Below, one piece after another: positions 31,894 through 41,448 of a stretch of DNA of 64,000 nucleotides (position 1 is the first letter of the stretch; each line of letters opens with the position of its first letter). A program made the translations under genes and the position numbers. The stretch lies in NCBI GenBank assembly GCA_025463785.1, contig JAODBD010000009.1:310001-374000 (forward strand), in the 5' to 3' direction. The stretch comes from Glaciihabitans sp. (GTDB lineage Bacteria > Actinomycetota > Actinomycetes > Actinomycetales > Microbacteriaceae). The notes below the pieces were generated by a model. The model worked only from the letters and a program-made list of their open reading frames with translations, ran no database searches and was not told the origin of the DNA.

Positions 31894-32683
31894 ATTCGAC
31901 GGTGCGGCAGGCGCTGTCCACTACGACCGGTGGGCGCCGCCGAACCCGCGGGCACTCGTGGTGTTCTTCCACGGGCTGGGTGAACACATCGGCAGTTACG
32001 AGCCCTTCGTTGCGGCTTTGAACAATGCCGGGTTCGCGGTGTGGGCCGGTGATCATGCCGGGCACGGCCGCAGTGCCGGTGTGCGCGTACTGATCTCCTC
32101 GGTCGACGCGCTGGTCGATGATGCCGCTGTGCTGGTCGGTCTCGCCCGGGACGCTCATCCGGAGCTGCCGCTGTTCCTGGCCGGGCATTCGCTCGGTTCG
32201 CTCATCAGTGCCCTGTTGGTCGCCGAACGGGGCGTTCCCGCACAGGCTTTGGTGCTCGCGGGCTCCTCGCTCGTCCCGGCGCCCGAGGCCCGCAATGCGC
32301 TCGCTGAACTGCTCGCCGCCGGTATCGATCCCTGGGATCTGCGCCGCGATCCGCTCGAAATGACCCGGCACGAGGGGTATGCGCAGCAGATCCGCGAGGA
32401 TCCGCTGACGTGGCAGGGCGGGCTGCGCCTGGAAACCCTCGGCGCGCTGGTCGAAACGGCGGCGCGACTGCCCGCGGTCCTGGAAAAGCTGGACCTGCCA
32501 GTACTCTTCGTGCACGGCGCCGAGGACGATATGGCCCCGGCCGCAGGCGTGCGCAGGGCGGCGGAATTGCTGCCCGCCGCCCACGCCGAGATCTTTCCCG
32601 AGGACCGGCACAACATTCTCAACGAGCTCGATCGCGATGACGTGTACCGCGTCATCGTGGATTTTGTCGTCGCACAGCTATAG
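31886..32683 (+). CDS. Alpha/beta hydrolase, monoacylglycerol lipase-like (Hydrolase_4)
   Basis: 265 residues; its start overlaps the end of the sulfhydrylase gene by 8 nt. Standard lysophospholipase-type hydrolase: VVFFHGLGEHIGSYEPF, GDHAGHGRS, nucleophile Ser in AGHSLGSLISALL, Asp in LFVHGAEDDMAPAA and a terminal His in DRHNILNELDRD. It would hydrolyse an ester. In this operon it may open an ester-linked substrate, for instance a sulfonate ester or thioester, before or after oxidation. It is soluble, with no signal peptide. Confidence 0.9.
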   Translation: MPEFDGAAGAVHYDRWAPPNPRALVVFFHGLGEHIGSYEPFVAALNNAGFAVWAGDHAGHGRSAGVRVLISSVDALVDDAAVLVGLARDAHPELPLFLAGHSLGSLISALLVAERGVPAQALVLAGSSLVPAPEARNALAELLAAGIDPWDLRRDPLEMTRHEGYAQQIREDPLTWQGGLRLETLGALVETAARLPAVLEKLDLPVLFVHGAEDDMAPAAGVRRAAELLPAAHAEIFPEDRHNILNELDRDDVYRVIVDFVVAQL

Positions 32684-32692
32684 ATCCCGAGG

Positions 32693-34273
32693 ATGAGGGT
32701 GACCTTCCTGAATTCGTCACGGACACATCGTGTTCCGGTGACGCTGGCCGCGCTGGCCGTACTCTTCACCGCTGCCTGCGGCACCGGCGCGGATACCGGT
32801 GCGCCCGCCGCCCTGCAGACCACGCAGGCCGCGACTCCGCCCGACGACCAGCTCGATACCGATGCCACGGTGAATGTGCGTCTGACCCTGGAACCCACCA
32901 GCCTCGATACCTTCGGCACCTCGGGTGCGGCGCTGGATCAATTGCTGCTGGACAATGTGTATCAGGGCTTGGTGAGCATCGACACCGATGCCGGAGACAA
33001 GATCGTCCCGGCCCTGGCCTCCTCCTGGGAACAGTCGCCGGACGGGCTGGCCTACACCTTTCACCTGGTGCCCAACGCGAAGTTCCACGACGGCAGTCCG
33101 CTGACTGCCGCCGATGCGGTGTGGTCGCTACAGCAGCAGATTGCGCCCGGCTCGAAATCGATCAAGGCGGCGGGCTTTACGTCGATCGCCGATGTGTCGG
33201 CTCCGGACCCGGCCACTGTGCGGATCGCGGTGAAGCAGCGCGACACCCTGCTGCTGTGGAACCTCACCCAGCGTGGCGGCATCGTCTACCGGCAGGGCAC
33301 CGATTTCGCCGGGCTCGGTGGCGCCGAGAACGGTTCGGGGCCGTTCACGCTCGCACAGTGGAACCGCGGATCGTCGATCACCTTGGCGCGCAACGACTCC
33401 TATCGGGGCGTCAAGCCGAAGGTCGCCAAGGTGATCTTCACCTATATCAAGGATGCCAATTCCGCCAATAATGCCCAGGTGACCGGCCAGACCGATATCC
33501 AGGTCCAGGCCGATCCGACACTGCTGCAACCGTTCACGGGCAATGACAAGTTCACTGTCCTGCGCGGCACCACCACCGATAAGTTCACATTGGCCTTCAA
33601 TGGCACTCGCGCGCCGTTCACCAATCCGGATGTGCGCCATGCGATCCGGCAGGCGATCGATCGGCAGGGCGCGATCGATGCCTACGGGTCCGGCGTCGCC
33701 ATCGGCAGCAATGTGCCGCCGCAGGACCCCTGGTACGAGGATCTCACCGGCATCGACTCCTACAACCCGGACAATGCTAGAAAGCTCTTGGCCACAGCGG
33801 GATTCGCGAACGGATTGCCGCTGACCCTGGACGTGCCGAACATCTATCCCACCGCCATTACCGACCTGCTGGTGTCGGACCTGAAGAAGGTCGGCATCAC
33901 GCTCACGGTGCGTCAGGTGGAATTCCAGACCTGGTTGTCGAAGGTGTACACCAACAAGGACTTCCAGCTCAGTCTGGTCGATCACGCCGAGGCTCGCGAC
34001 CTGGACAACTACACCAAGCCCGGCTACTACTTCGGCTACGACAACGCACAGGTGCAGCAGTGGTACACCCAGGCCCGCACCGCCGCCTCGGATGCCGACC
34101 GCGACGTTCTGCTGAAGAACGTGGCCCGGCAGATCTCCCAGGACGCCGCCGCCGACTGGCTGTTCCTGGTGCAGTCCACCACCGTGCTGCGCCACGGCGT
34201 GTACGGCGTACCGCAGGCCGAGACCAGCAATCGATACAACCTGAGCGCCCTCGCGGTCGGTAAACAGCGGTGA
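32693..34273 (+). CDS. ABC transporter substrate-binding lipoprotein, family 5 (Opp/Dpp type)
   Basis: 526 residues. A signal peptide ends in the lipobox LFTAAC with Cys29 as lipidation site. The mature protein has the SBP_bac_5 features: VRLTLEPTSLDTFG, LDNVYQGLVSID, LASSWEQSPDGLAYTFHL, PNAKFHDGSPLTAADAVWS and RHAIRQAIDRQ. Family members capture peptides, nickel, glutathione or small organic compounds. The genes downstream give two permeases and two ATPases, a complete importer. The oxygenase context suggests an organosulfur ligand instead of peptides. Confidence 0.94.
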   Translation: MRVTFLNSSRTHRVPVTLAALAVLFTAACGTGADTGAPAALQTTQAATPPDDQLDTDATVNVRLTLEPTSLDTFGTSGAALDQLLLDNVYQGLVSIDTDAGDKIVPALASSWEQSPDGLAYTFHLVPNAKFHDGSPLTAADAVWSLQQQIAPGSKSIKAAGFTSIADVSAPDPATVRIAVKQRDTLLLWNLTQRGGIVYRQGTDFAGLGGAENGSGPFTLAQWNRGSSITLARNDSYRGVKPKVAKVIFTYIKDANSANNAQVTGQTDIQVQADPTLLQPFTGNDKFTVLRGTTTDKFTLAFNGTRAPFTNPDVRHAIRQAIDRQGAIDAYGSGVAIGSNVPPQDPWYEDLTGIDSYNPDNARKLLATAGFANGLPLTLDVPNIYPTAITDLLVSDLKKVGITLTVRQVEFQTWLSKVYTNKDFQLSLVDHAEARDLDNYTKPGYYFGYDNAQVQQWYTQARTAASDADRDVLLKNVARQISQDAAADWLFLVQSTTVLRHGVYGVPQAETSNRYNLSALAVGKQR

Positions 34274-34280
34274 CTGCTCG

Positions 34281-35231
34281 GTGACCGCGTACGTCGTGCG
34301 CCGCATCGGGCTGCTCGTGCTGTCGCTGGCGGTCGCCAGTGTGGTGGTGTTCGCGCTGCTGCGGCTGCTGCCCGGTGATGTAGCGACCACCATCGCGGGG
34401 ACCCAGGCCAGTCCGGCCCAAATCGCCGCCATTCGAGCCGATTTGGGCCTGGACCGGTCACTGCCCGCGCAGTACCTGTCCTGGATCGGCGGCGTGCTGC
34501 GCGGCGATTTCGGGCACTCGCAGCTCAACGGCACCACGGTGAGCGCCGAACTGAACCGCAAGCTCCAGGTGACGCTGCCGCTCGCGGCCGGTGCGATGGT
34601 GGTGGCGCTGGCCCTGGCGATACCGCTGGGGACCTGGGCCGCCACCCGCCGCCGCACCGTCGCCGGCGGCGCCTTGAACGCACTGTCCCAGCTCGGTATC
34701 GCGATTCCGAGTCTGTGGCTGGCGCTGTTGCTGGTCTGGTTGTTCGCCGTGCAGCTGAGCTGGCTGCCCGCGCAGGGCTTTCCGGTGGACGGCTGGGATC
34801 GGCGCGGCGCGGCGATCCGGTCCCTGGTGCTGCCCTGGCTGGCGCTGGGCCTCACCGAGGGCGCGGTGCTGCTGCGCTTTGTGCGCTCCGCCGTACTCGG
34901 TGTGCTGGACTCCGATTTCCTGCGCACCGCACGTGCCACGGGACTCACCCGCTCGCAGGCCTTGCTACGGCACGGCTTTCGCAATGCCGCCGTGCCGGTG
35001 GTCTCGATTCTCGGCCTGCAATCGGCAGCCCTGCTGGTCGGCGCGGTGGTGATCGAACAGGTCTTCACGCTGCCCGGCGTCGGCAGCATGCTCGTCACCG
35101 ATATCGGCAATCGAGATCTGGTGAAGGTGCAGGGCGAGATGCTGATTCTGGTGGGTGCGGTGCTCATGCTCGGCTGCACCGTCGATATCGCGCACCGCAT
35201 CATCGATCCGCGCATCGGGAGCACAGTATGA
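34281..35231 (+). CDS. ABC transporter permease (DppB-like)
   Basis: 316 residues from GTG 34281. Six hydrophobic segments and the BPD_transp_1 loop (RTARATGLTRSQALLRHGFR). The N-terminal TM is followed by a periplasmic domain with RLLPGDVATTIAGTQASPAQ and DLGLDRSLPAQYLSWIGGVL, standard for DppB-type permeases. It starts 7 nt after the binding protein gene and its stop overlaps the second permease start (ATGA). Confidence 0.94.
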   Translation: MTAYVVRRIGLLVLSLAVASVVVFALLRLLPGDVATTIAGTQASPAQIAAIRADLGLDRSLPAQYLSWIGGVLRGDFGHSQLNGTTVSAELNRKLQVTLPLAAGAMVVALALAIPLGTWAATRRRTVAGGALNALSQLGIAIPSLWLALLLVWLFAVQLSWLPAQGFPVDGWDRRGAAIRSLVLPWLALGLTEGAVLLRFVRSAVLGVLDSDFLRTARATGLTRSQALLRHGFRNAAVPVVSILGLQSAALLVGAVVIEQVFTLPGVGSMLVTDIGNRDLVKVQGEMLILVGAVLMLGCTVDIAHRIIDPRIGSTV

Positions 35232-36103
35232 GGCGGGCGGCGCGGCGGTGGCGCACACTCCGGACTGTCGCGTCAGCGGTAGTGCGGCGCCCGACCGGGG
35301 CCTTCGGGGTCGCGGTGGCCGCGGTGCTGGTGCTCGCGGCGGTGGTGTCCGTGTGGTGGACTCCGTTCGATCCGCAGGCCACCGATGTGCGTGCCGCCTG
35401 GCTGCTGCCGTTTCAGCGTGGTCATCTGCTGGGCACCGACCGGGTCGGGCATGATCAGTTCAGCCAGCTGCTCGCCGGCAGCCGTGAAACCCTTTTTGCC
35501 GCAACGGGATCGGCCTCGATCGCCGCTGTGCTGGGCATAGCTCTCGGTGTGACGGCGGTGCTGTCACCACGGCCGGTGGGCGCGGTCGTGGTCCAGGCGA
35601 TCGACCTGGTGATCGCCTTTCCCGGACTGCTCCTGGCCATGGTGCTGGCCGCGGTCTACGGCGGTTCGCTCGCGACGGTGGTGGCCGCGGTCGGCATCAG
35701 CGCCGGTGTGGGGGTGGCGCGGGTATCGCGTGCAGAAATCGCGCGGATACTGAGCCAGGACTACGTGCTCGCTGCGCGCGCCGCCGGTGCCTCGACCGGC
35801 CGGATCGTGCGAAAACACCTGCTGCCCAATATCGCACCCACCCTGATCGTCCAGCTGTCGCTGGTTATGGCGCTCGCGGTACTGGCCGAGGCGACCCTGA
35901 CCTATCTCGGCTACGGCAGTTCACCGTCCACGCCCTCGTGGGGCGGACTGCTGCACACCCAGCAGGACTACATCCGGGTGCGGCCGCTGCTGGTCATCTG
36001 GCCCGGCCTGGCCGTGGCGCTCACCGTGCTCGGCTTCAATCTGCTCGGCGATGCCCTGCGCGATGCCACCGATCCGCGCCTGCGCAGTGGGGTGCGATCA
36101 TGA
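35228..36103 (+). CDS. ABC transporter permease (DppC-like)
   Basis: 291 residues from ATG 35228; the frame is open upstream but only as a shadow of the first permease gene. DppC features: N-terminal TM, then HLLGTDRVGHDQFSQLLAGS, the ATPase-coupling loop SQDYVLAARAAGASTGRIV and RKHLLPNIAPTLIVQLS, and a C-terminal LGDALRDATDPRLR. It pairs with the preceding permease to form the membrane channel. Its stop overlaps the start of the first ATPase (ATGA). Confidence 0.94.
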   Translation: MRRAARRWRTLRTVASAVVRRPTGAFGVAVAAVLVLAAVVSVWWTPFDPQATDVRAAWLLPFQRGHLLGTDRVGHDQFSQLLAGSRETLFAATGSASIAAVLGIALGVTAVLSPRPVGAVVVQAIDLVIAFPGLLLAMVLAAVYGGSLATVVAAVGISAGVGVARVSRAEIARILSQDYVLAARAAGASTGRIVRKHLLPNIAPTLIVQLSLVMALAVLAEATLTYLGYGSSPSTPSWGGLLHTQQDYIRVRPLLVIWPGLAVALTVLGFNLLGDALRDATDPRLRSGVRS

Positions 36104-36897
36104 CACTGCTCGAAACCGATGATCTCACTGTGCGTTTCGGTGAGAAGACGGTCCTGGACGGTATCGGATTCACTCTGGCCGCGGGGGAGCGGCTCGGCCT
36201 CATCGGGGCCTCGGGCTCCGGGAAATCGCTGACCGCCCTGGCGATCCTGGGCCTGCTCCCCGAGGAAGCGCAGGTGCGGGGCAGTATTCGGCTCGACGGC
36301 GTCGAACTGCTCGGTCGCGGTGACCGGGAGCTTTCTCGTCTTCGCGGCAACCGTATGGCCATGGTCTTCCAGGAACCGCTGTCGGCACTGAATCCGCTGA
36401 TGCGAGTGGGCAACCAGATCGGCGGTCCACTGCGCCTGCATCGTGGCCTGTCCCGCAAAAAGGCACTGGCGGAGGCGATCTCGCTCGCCGAGCAGGTCGG
36501 CCTGCCGGACCCGGAGAATCTGGTCCGCGCCTACCCGCACCAATTGTCCGGCGGCCAGCGGCAACGTGTCGGCATTGCCATGGCGGTGGCATCGCGTCCC
36601 GCGCTGCTGCTCGCCGATGAGCCCACCACCGCCCTGGATGTCACGGTGCAAGCCGAAATCCTGGGTCTACTGGACGATCTCGTCACCGAACAGGGCACCG
36701 CACTGCTTTTTGTCACCCACGATCTGGCAGTGCTCGCCCAGGTGGTGCGGCGGGTGCTGGTCATGGGCGAGGGCCGGGTACTGGAGTCGGGCAGCCTGGA
36801 GACCATCCTGCGTAAACCCGCGCACCCCTACACGCGAAATCTGCTCGAACTGGCCCGCGCCGCATCTTTCCACCGTGCCCCCGAGGCTGCCCGATGA
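36100..36897 (+). CDS. ABC transporter ATP-binding protein (DppD-like)
   Basis: 265 residues from ATG 36100. Walker A GASGSGKS near 35-42, signature LSGGQRQRVGIAMAVA, Walker B ALLLADEPTTALD and the H-loop VTHDLAV. The C-terminal HPYTRNLLELA is characteristic of oligopeptide-type ATPases. It is one of two ATPases of the importer and overlaps the next gene by ATGA. Confidence 0.94.
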   Translation: MTLLETDDLTVRFGEKTVLDGIGFTLAAGERLGLIGASGSGKSLTALAILGLLPEEAQVRGSIRLDGVELLGRGDRELSRLRGNRMAMVFQEPLSALNPLMRVGNQIGGPLRLHRGLSRKKALAEAISLAEQVGLPDPENLVRAYPHQLSGGQRQRVGIAMAVASRPALLLADEPTTALDVTVQAEILGLLDDLVTEQGTALLFVTHDLAVLAQVVRRVLVMGEGRVLESGSLETILRKPAHPYTRNLLELARAASFHRAPEAAR

Positions 36898-37706
36898 CCC
36901 TCACCGAAACCGGCACCGCCACCACTCTTTTGGAAGCGACCGGACTGCATCGCTCCTTCCACCTGCCCCGCCGCGCCCTGCTGCGGCCGCCGCCGATCCG
37001 GCACGCGGTGCGTGCGGTCAGCCTGTCCCTGACCGAGGGCACCCGGCTCGGCATTGTCGGCGAATCCGGTTCCGGCAAGTCGACCCTGCTGCGCCTACTG
37101 CTCGCACTGGACCGCCCCGACAGCGGAACGGTCCGCTATCGCGGCCGTCCGGTGACGGGCCGCGAGCTCACCTGGTTCCGCCGCGAAGTACAAGTGGTCC
37201 TGCAAGACCCGCTGAACTCACTCGATCCCCGCAGCATTGTGCGCGACTCCATCGCCGAACCTCTCGAATGCCTGCGGATTCCAGGCGATCACGATGCCCG
37301 CGTAGCCGAGCTGCTGATCGCGGTCGGCCTGGAACCGGATGCGGCACAACGCTATCCGCACGAGTTTTCCGGCGGCCAGCGTCAGCGCATAGCCATTGCC
37401 CGCGCACTCGCTCCCCGCCCCCGGGTCCTCGTCGCCGACGAACCCTTCTCCGCCTTGGACGCCACCGTCCGCGGCCAGATCATCGAGGTGGTCCGAGATC
37501 TGGTGTCCCGCTTCGGTCTCTCGCTGATCCTGGTATCACACGACATCGGCGTCGTACAGCAATTGTGTGACGAACTCCTCGTGCTGAAGGACGGCGCGGT
37601 CGTCGAACAAGGTCCGACCGAATCCGTCCTCACGACACCGCAGCACCCGTACACGCGGGCTCTGCTGGACGCGGTACCCGCACTGCCACCGGTCGGCGGG
37701 CGCTAG
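36894..37706 (+). CDS. ABC transporter ATP-binding protein (DppF-like)
   Basis: 270 residues. Walker A GESGSGKST, signature FSGGQRQRIAIARALA, Walker B VLVADEPFSALD and H-loop SHDIGVVQQLCDE. The region between Walker A and signature contains VQVVLQDPLNSLDPR, usual for DppF/OppF proteins. It is the last gene of the operon that began at 27000. Its stop overlaps the end of the convergent PIG-L gene by 4 bases, so no separate terminator is visible there. Confidence 0.94.
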   Translation: MTLTETGTATTLLEATGLHRSFHLPRRALLRPPPIRHAVRAVSLSLTEGTRLGIVGESGSGKSTLLRLLLALDRPDSGTVRYRGRPVTGRELTWFRREVQVVLQDPLNSLDPRSIVRDSIAEPLECLRIPGDHDARVAELLIAVGLEPDAAQRYPHEFSGGQRQRIAIARALAPRPRVLVADEPFSALDATVRGQIIEVVRDLVSRFGLSLILVSHDIGVVQQLCDELLVLKDGAVVEQGPTESVLTTPQHPYTRALLDAVPALPPVGGR

Positions 37707-38521
37707 CGCAGGCCGGCGAAGAGATCGGTCTCGTGGGCGGGGGCGGCCTCGACGCGATTGAAATGACGGACGAAGCTCTCGGCGGCGAAGATCATTTCCT
37801 GGAGCTCCTCGGGCAGCCGCAGGAACGGCATGCTGTCGCCCTGGCTGCCGTGGGCCTCGAGCGCCTTGACCTTGCGCCGCACATAGGGTGCCACGTCCAC
37901 CACGGCGGTGATCTGATCCATCGGGGTGCCGAAGTCCTCCGGCGGCTCGAAATCGCCCATGTCCATGCCGCTCGCCTCGAAAGCCGCGAACATCTCGCGG
38001 GCGCTCTCGCGCGGAATCGCGGTGTAGTAGAGCTTCTCCGGGATGCCCGACGATTCCGTCGCCGCCAAGGCGATGCGGTTGGCCTGGATGTGGTCGGGGT
38101 GACCGTAGTTGCCGTTTTCGTCGTAGGTGACGACGACCTGTGGCCGGTACTTCCGCATGAGGTCGTCGAGCCTGGCCGCCGCCTGCTCGACGGGTGTGTT
38201 CCAGAAGGCCTCGGGATCCTTGTTGGCGTCCCAGCCGTCCATGCCCGAGTCGCGATAGCCGAGCAGCTCGACGTGTTCGATGCCCAGGAGCGCCGCCGAT
38301 TCGCGGAGTTCGGCGAGCCGCAGTGCCCGTACCGCGTCCGGGTCGTGGCCCGGCTCTCCGGGTTTGACTCCGCCCGGGCTGTCGCCCTGCTCGCCGTTCG
38401 TACAGGTCACCAGGACCGTTCGGATGCCCTCGGCGGCATAGCGCGCGAAAAGGCCACCGGTGCTGATGACCTCGTCATCGGGATGAGCGTGTACAGCCAT
38501 GATCGTCAGTTGGTCAGCCAT
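37703..38521 (-). CDS. PIG-L family zinc deacetylase/amidase, MshB/Mca-like
   Basis: 272 residues from ATG 38521; longer frames upstream overlap the YihY gene. Zinc-site motif AHPDDE near residues 11-16 with the distal motif GHPDH in YGHPDHIQANRIAL, and LVTCTNGEQGD. This is the LmbE/PIG-L fold used by MshB (mycothiol synthesis) and Mca (mycothiol S-conjugate amidase). Sequence alone does not decide which; a role in detoxifying mycothiol adducts would fit. It overlaps the YihY gene by 8 nt and is probably co-transcribed. Confidence 0.88.
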   Translation of the reverse strand: MADQLTIMAVHAHPDDEVISTGGLFARYAAEGIRTVLVTCTNGEQGDSPGGVKPGEPGHDPDAVRALRLAELRESAALLGIEHVELLGYRDSGMDGWDANKDPEAFWNTPVEQAAARLDDLMRKYRPQVVVTYDENGNYGHPDHIQANRIALAATESSGIPEKLYYTAIPRESAREMFAAFEASGMDMGDFEPPEDFGTPMDQITAVVDVAPYVRRKVKALEAHGSQGDSMPFLRLPEELQEMIFAAESFVRHFNRVEAAPAHETDLFAGLR

Positions 38522-39587
38522 GAGTCCCCGTGGGTCGATGCGGTGGTTTCGTGATTTCGTGTTCACTCTTGGAAGCTCCGGCACCCGCCCGTTTATGCCT
38601 GCGTGCCTCGAACCAGGCACGGATCTGGGTGATTCGGGTGGCGCGCGCCGGCCAGAACTCCTGGATGCTGGCATTGAACTCGGCGCCGAGGATCACCGCG
38701 AAGCCGAGGAAGAACGTGAACAGCAGGAAGGCTATCGGTGTGGCCAGCGCGCCGTAGGTGACGCCCGTTCTGGTGACCCAGGCCAGATATCGGCGCAGGC
38801 CCTCGCTGGCGGCCATGAAGAACACGCCTGCCACCAGCGCACCGCCGAAGAGCCGATGCCAGGGCAGCGTGCGATGCAGGGCCAGCTTGTACAGCGTGGT
38901 CAGGCCGATGATCAGCAGCAGTCCGGCGCCCGGGTAGTAGAAGGTGTCGATCAGCCTGAGGCCGGGCTCTTTCCAGGTGCGCGGCAGCACCCGGCCCACC
39001 AGCGACGGGCCCAGTGCGACCAGCGGCAGGATCAGGACCGCCGCGATCAGGAATTGCACGTACAGCCACAGCGCGAAGATGCGCTGCCAGACCGGGTGTC
39101 GCGCATTGGCCTGCCCGTGTGCGGCGGTGATCGCGTCCACGAAGGTCGCCATGGCGGATGATCCTGCCCACAGTGAGAGCACGAACCCTACCGACACCAC
39201 CCCGCCGTGGCCGCGCTTGAGAACATCGCTGGTGGTCGGTTCGATCAGGTCGTCGACCACACTCGAACTGAACAGGTTGCGGCTGAAGGTGATGATCTTG
39301 CCTTCGACGATGTCGACCGTGTCCGGACCGAACCAGTGGCCGACGTAGCCGAGCGAGCCGAGCAGCCCCAGCAGCAGCGGGGCCAGCGACAATGTCTGCC
39401 AGAACGCGGCCGCGGCGGACTTGTTGAAGATGGAATCGCCCCATGCTTTGACCGCCACGTGCATGATGAGCCGGCGAATCCGGCCCAGTCGTGTGACGAC
39501 GACCACGTCGGTCCCTGGCGTCGCGGACACGTCGGCGTGTTGCGGGGGATTTTCGTGCTCGTTCATGGTGGCTACAGCATCGCTCAC
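38514..39587 (-). CDS. YihY/BrkB-family integral membrane protein
   Basis: 357 residues from GTG 39587 (ATG 39566 is an alternative; neither has a clear ribosome-binding site). About six hydrophobic segments follow the YihY pattern: NKSAAAAFWQTLSLAPLLLG, LSLWAGSSAMATFVDAI, LPRTWKEPGLRL, GVTYGALATPIAFLLFTFFL and GAEFNASIQEF. Function of the family is uncertain; early annotation as RNase BN is wrong. The C-terminal tail is basic and cytoplasmic. It precedes the PIG-L gene. Confidence 0.9.
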   Translation of the reverse strand: MSDAVATMNEHENPPQHADVSATPGTDVVVVTRLGRIRRLIMHVAVKAWGDSIFNKSAAAAFWQTLSLAPLLLGLLGSLGYVGHWFGPDTVDIVEGKIITFSRNLFSSSVVDDLIEPTTSDVLKRGHGGVVSVGFVLSLWAGSSAMATFVDAITAAHGQANARHPVWQRIFALWLYVQFLIAAVLILPLVALGPSLVGRVLPRTWKEPGLRLIDTFYYPGAGLLLIIGLTTLYKLALHRTLPWHRLFGGALVAGVFFMAASEGLRRYLAWVTRTGVTYGALATPIAFLLFTFFLGFAVILGAEFNASIQEFWPARATRITQIRAWFEARRHKRAGAGASKSEHEITKPPHRPTGTHG

Positions 39588-39655
39588 CAGCGTTTCAAAT
39601 GGGCGGGGACCCGCGATGTGTCCTGCGGCACTAGTTGGTGCTGTGTCGAATTGGT

Positions 39656-41401
39656 GTGTTGTCGGTCGTCATCGCTAATCTCTTCCAAGTGACTTCGGGT
39701 GGTGGCGGTTCATTACGTGCTTGGCAGCGCAGGGCTCTCACCAAATATCTGACGAGCAAGCCCCGCGATTTTCTTGCGGTCGCCACCCCTGGCGCCGGTA
39801 AGACGACTTTTGCGTTGCGTGTGGCGGCGGAGCTGCTCGCCGACCGCACCATCGATCAGGTGACGGTCGTCGCGCCGACCGAACACCTCAAGCATCAGTG
39901 GTCGGGTGCGGCGGCGCGGGTGGGCATTCAGCTCGACTCCAACTTCTCCAACTCCACCGGTTCCACCTCCTCGGACTACCACGGCGTGGTGGTGACGTAT
40001 GCGCAGGTGGCCTCGCATCCGTTCAAGCATCGGGTGCGCACCACGAACCGGCGCACGCTGGTGATCATGGACGAGGTCCACCACGCCGGCGATGCGAAGA
40101 GCTGGGGCGAGGCGGTCGAGGAGGCATTCGGTGACGCCACGCGGCGACTTGCCCTGACGGGTACGCCTTTCCGCAGTGACGATTCCAAGATTCCGTTCAT
40201 CACCTACGAGGCCGATGAATCCGGATTCGAGAAGTCGCGCGCCGATCACACCTACGGCTACTCCGAGGCGCTGGCCGACGGCGTGGTGCGGCCGGTCGTC
40301 TTCCTCGCCTACTCCGGTGAGGCGCACTGGCGGGACAGCGCCGGCGACGAGTACTCCGCCCGCCTGGGTGAGCCGCTGAGCGCCGAACACACCGCTCGCG
40401 CCTGGCGCACCGCCCTCGACCCCGCGGGCGACTGGATGTCGAAGGTGCTCATTGCCGCCGACACCCGGCTGCGACAGCTGCGCGCCACCGGTATGCCCGA
40501 TGCGGGCGGCCTGGTCATCGCCACCGACCAGGACAAGGCGCGCGACTACGCCGAACTGCTGGAACACATTTCGGGCACCAAGCCGACCATCGTGCTCTCC
40601 GACGACCCGGCGTCCTCCAGCCGGATCGGCGAGTTCAGCGGCAATACCGATCCGTGGATGGTCGCGGTGCGCATGGTGTCCGAGGGTGTGGACGTACCGC
40701 GCCTCGCGGTCGGCGTTTACGCCACCAGCGCCTCGACCCCGCTGTACTTCGCGCAGGCCATCGGCCGTTTCGTGCGTGCCCGCAAGACGGGGGAGACCGC
40801 CAGCGTCTTCGTGCCGTCGGTGCCGGTGCTGCTGGACCTGGCCGCACAGCTGGAGGTGCAGCGCGACCACGTCATCGGTAAGCCGCATCGTGAGAAGAGC
40901 GATCTCGACGACGAACTGCTCATCGACGCCAATAAGCAGAAGGACGAGCCGGGCGAAGAGGAGAAGAAGTTCATCGCCCTCGCCGCCGACGCCGAACTCG
41001 ATCAGGTCATCTACGACGGCGACTCCTTCGGCACCGCCACCTTCTCCGGCAGCGATGAGGAAGCCGACTACCTCGGCATCCCCGGCCTGCTCGACGCCGA
41101 CCAGATGCGCGCGCTGCTCAACGACCGCCAGTCTCGCCAACTCCAGGATCGCAGCGCCGCAGCCGAATCCGGCCGCCCGCTGCTCACCAACGCCGCCTCC
41201 GCGGAACGCACCGCCACCTCCGACCGCCTCGGCGAACTCCGCCGCGAACTCAACAGCCTGGTGGCCATGCACCACCACCGCACCGGCAAGGCCCACGGTG
41301 TCATTCACGGCGAGCTACGAAGAGAGTGCGGTGGTCCGCCCACCGCCCTGGCCACCACCGATCAACTCACCGAACGCATCGCCGCCCTGCGCCGAATGTA
41401 A
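39656..41401 (+). CDS. DEAD/DEAH-box superfamily 2 helicase
   Basis: 581 residues if started at GTG 39656; TTG 39635 and 39659 are other options and no strong ribosome-binding site is seen. SF2 motifs: LRAWQRRALTKYL, Walker A TPGAGKTTFALR, motif II MDEVHHAG, motif III LTGTPF, and the C-terminal helicase motifs VRMVSEGVDVPRLAVGVYAT and QAIGRFVRAR. DNA or RNA helicase of a conserved actinobacterial family, single gene. The role is not known beyond nucleic acid remodelling. It stands divergent from the YihY gene. Confidence 0.9.
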   Translation: MLSVVIANLFQVTSGGGGSLRAWQRRALTKYLTSKPRDFLAVATPGAGKTTFALRVAAELLADRTIDQVTVVAPTEHLKHQWSGAAARVGIQLDSNFSNSTGSTSSDYHGVVVTYAQVASHPFKHRVRTTNRRTLVIMDEVHHAGDAKSWGEAVEEAFGDATRRLALTGTPFRSDDSKIPFITYEADESGFEKSRADHTYGYSEALADGVVRPVVFLAYSGEAHWRDSAGDEYSARLGEPLSAEHTARAWRTALDPAGDWMSKVLIAADTRLRQLRATGMPDAGGLVIATDQDKARDYAELLEHISGTKPTIVLSDDPASSSRIGEFSGNTDPWMVAVRMVSEGVDVPRLAVGVYATSASTPLYFAQAIGRFVRARKTGETASVFVPSVPVLLDLAAQLEVQRDHVIGKPHREKSDLDDELLIDANKQKDEPGEEEKKFIALAADAELDQVIYDGDSFGTATFSGSDEEADYLGIPGLLDADQMRALLNDRQSRQLQDRSAAAESGRPLLTNAASAERTATSDRLGELRRELNSLVAMHHHRTGKAHGVIHGELRRECGGPPTALATTDQLTERIAALRRM

Positions 41402-41448
41402 GGCCGTGCGGCCGGATGTGGCACAGCATCCGAACCGGTAGCGAGCCG

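Noticed and set aside
33128-35224. A 698-codon minus-strand frame opposite the ABC transporter genes
   Set aside because: Sequence is Ser/Arg-rich shadow typical of high-GC antisense frames, and the plus strand encodes recognisable transporter subunits.
39713-41308. A 531-codon minus-strand frame opposite the helicase gene
   Set aside because: His/Val/Gly-rich antisense composition and no motifs; the helicase motifs are on the plus strand.
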